DNA of 6,814 nucleotides from Chloroflexota bacterium. Lineage in GTDB: Bacteria; Chloroflexota; Dehalococcoidia; Lucifugimonadales; JADFKI01. Numbering within the stretch: the stretch's first letter is position 1; each line of letters begins with the position of its first letter. The notes under the pieces were generated by a model, which saw only the letters and a list, made by a program, of their open reading frames with translations, had not been told where the DNA came from and searched no databases. This document shows positions 6,585 to 6,814 of the stretch, one piece after another. Both the position numbers and the translations under genes were made by a program. Where the stretch lies: positions 1-6,814 of the forward strand of contig VXRI01000068.1 of the NCBI GenBank assembly GCA_009838595.1. Reading direction: 5' to 3'.

Positions 6585-6630
6585 TGCATCCGTCCACACA
6601 AAAGGTGTTGTCCGCTTGGGATATGGTGAT
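6575..6630. repeat. 56-bp repeat, copy 1, spanning the livG start
   Basis: This copy matches 6759-6814 without gaps at 48 of 56 positions; the last 49 bases match at 43 of 49. Its right end, CTTGGGATATGGTGAT (6615-6630), is identical between copies. It contains a GTCCAC/GTCCGC pair 18 bases apart, mirrored as GTCCAC/GTCCAC in the other copy. The left end includes the livG ATG (6582-6584) and its first codons. Confidence 0.8.
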
Positions 6631-6758
6631 GCGTCGCCGATACATTCTTGCGCCGGTGCCTCGCGTTGTAAGTTGCGTAGTTGTTTACGATGTTGAGATA
6701 TGCGTTATCGCCAAACTGCCGCGTGTGTCGTGCATATCCCAATGAATATCACCGCGCC

Positions 6759-6814
6759 AACTTGCCATTGCCTTCGTCCACAAAGACGGTGTTGTCCACT
6801 TGGGATATGGTGAT
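6759..6814. repeat. 56-bp repeat, copy 2, cut by the window edge
   Basis: This is the second copy, 184 bp from the first, in the same orientation. The match runs to the last base of the window, so the true repeat may be longer. The bases equivalent to the livG ATG are also CAT here (6766-6768), opening a minus-strand frame of only 27 codons (MASWRGD..., stop at 6685). Between the copies, 6631-6758 shows no gene; CATATCCCAA at 6733-6742 is the exact inverse of TTGGGATATG in both copies (6616-6625 and 6800-6809). Confidence 0.75.

Noticed and set aside
6685..6768. 27-codon minus-strand frame (MASWRGD...) starting in repeat copy 2
   Set aside because: It is too short, has no ribosome binding evidence beyond the repeat and no recognised similarity. 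It is noted only because its ATG is equivalent to that of livG.
6575..6814. CRISPR array
   Set aside because: Only two imperfect copies are present, with a 128-base gap between them. That is far longer than a CRISPR spacer, and no cas genes are in view.

Overview
The window is bacterial DNA of moderately high GC, with one amide-hydrolase gene and parts of two ABC importers. Nothing in it is diagnostic of lineage. The compact transporter operons, the NIPSNAP and acetamidase/formamidase genes and the sparse repeats would fit an uncultured heterotroph, possibly Chloroflexota, but that is an impression and not something the sequence proves.

Layout. Positions 1-851 (minus strand) hold most of an oligopeptide/dipeptide-type ABC ATPase that runs off the left edge. 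Positions 852-1385 are a divergent region with no intact gene. It holds a plausible minus-strand promoter for the peptide ATPase and, on the plus strand, a frameshifted remnant of a HicB-family antitoxin-like gene (about 1070-1281). Positions 1386-2288 (plus strand) encode an acetamidase/formamidase-family amidohydrolase whose stop codon lies in a perfect hairpin. From the right edge toward the left, the minus strand carries livG (6584-5670), livF (5673-4966), livH (4812-3760), livM (3757-2792) and a NIPSNAP-family protein (2730-2410). livG and livF overlap by ATGA. livH and livM are 2 bases apart. livF and livH are separated by 153 bases holding an imperfect palindrome and a 9-nt repeat tract.

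How the genes may work together. LivG/LivF are the ATPases and LivH/LivM the permeases of a hydrophobic/branched-chain-amino-acid-type (HAAT) importer. The substrate-binding protein is not in the window. Members of this transporter class also carry urea and short-chain amides, and an amidase of the FmdA/AmdA family lies just beyond the operon, converging on it. Import of an amide followed by hydrolysis to ammonium and a carboxylate is therefore a reasonable but unproven reading.

The least explained part is the right edge. Two about 86%-identical 56-bp repeat copies lie 184 bp apart there. One of them contains the livG start region and supplies its first codons. The other is cut by the window edge. 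No clearly new system is visible; the repeat family, the decayed HicB-like gene and the amidase-transporter linkage are the points most worth following.
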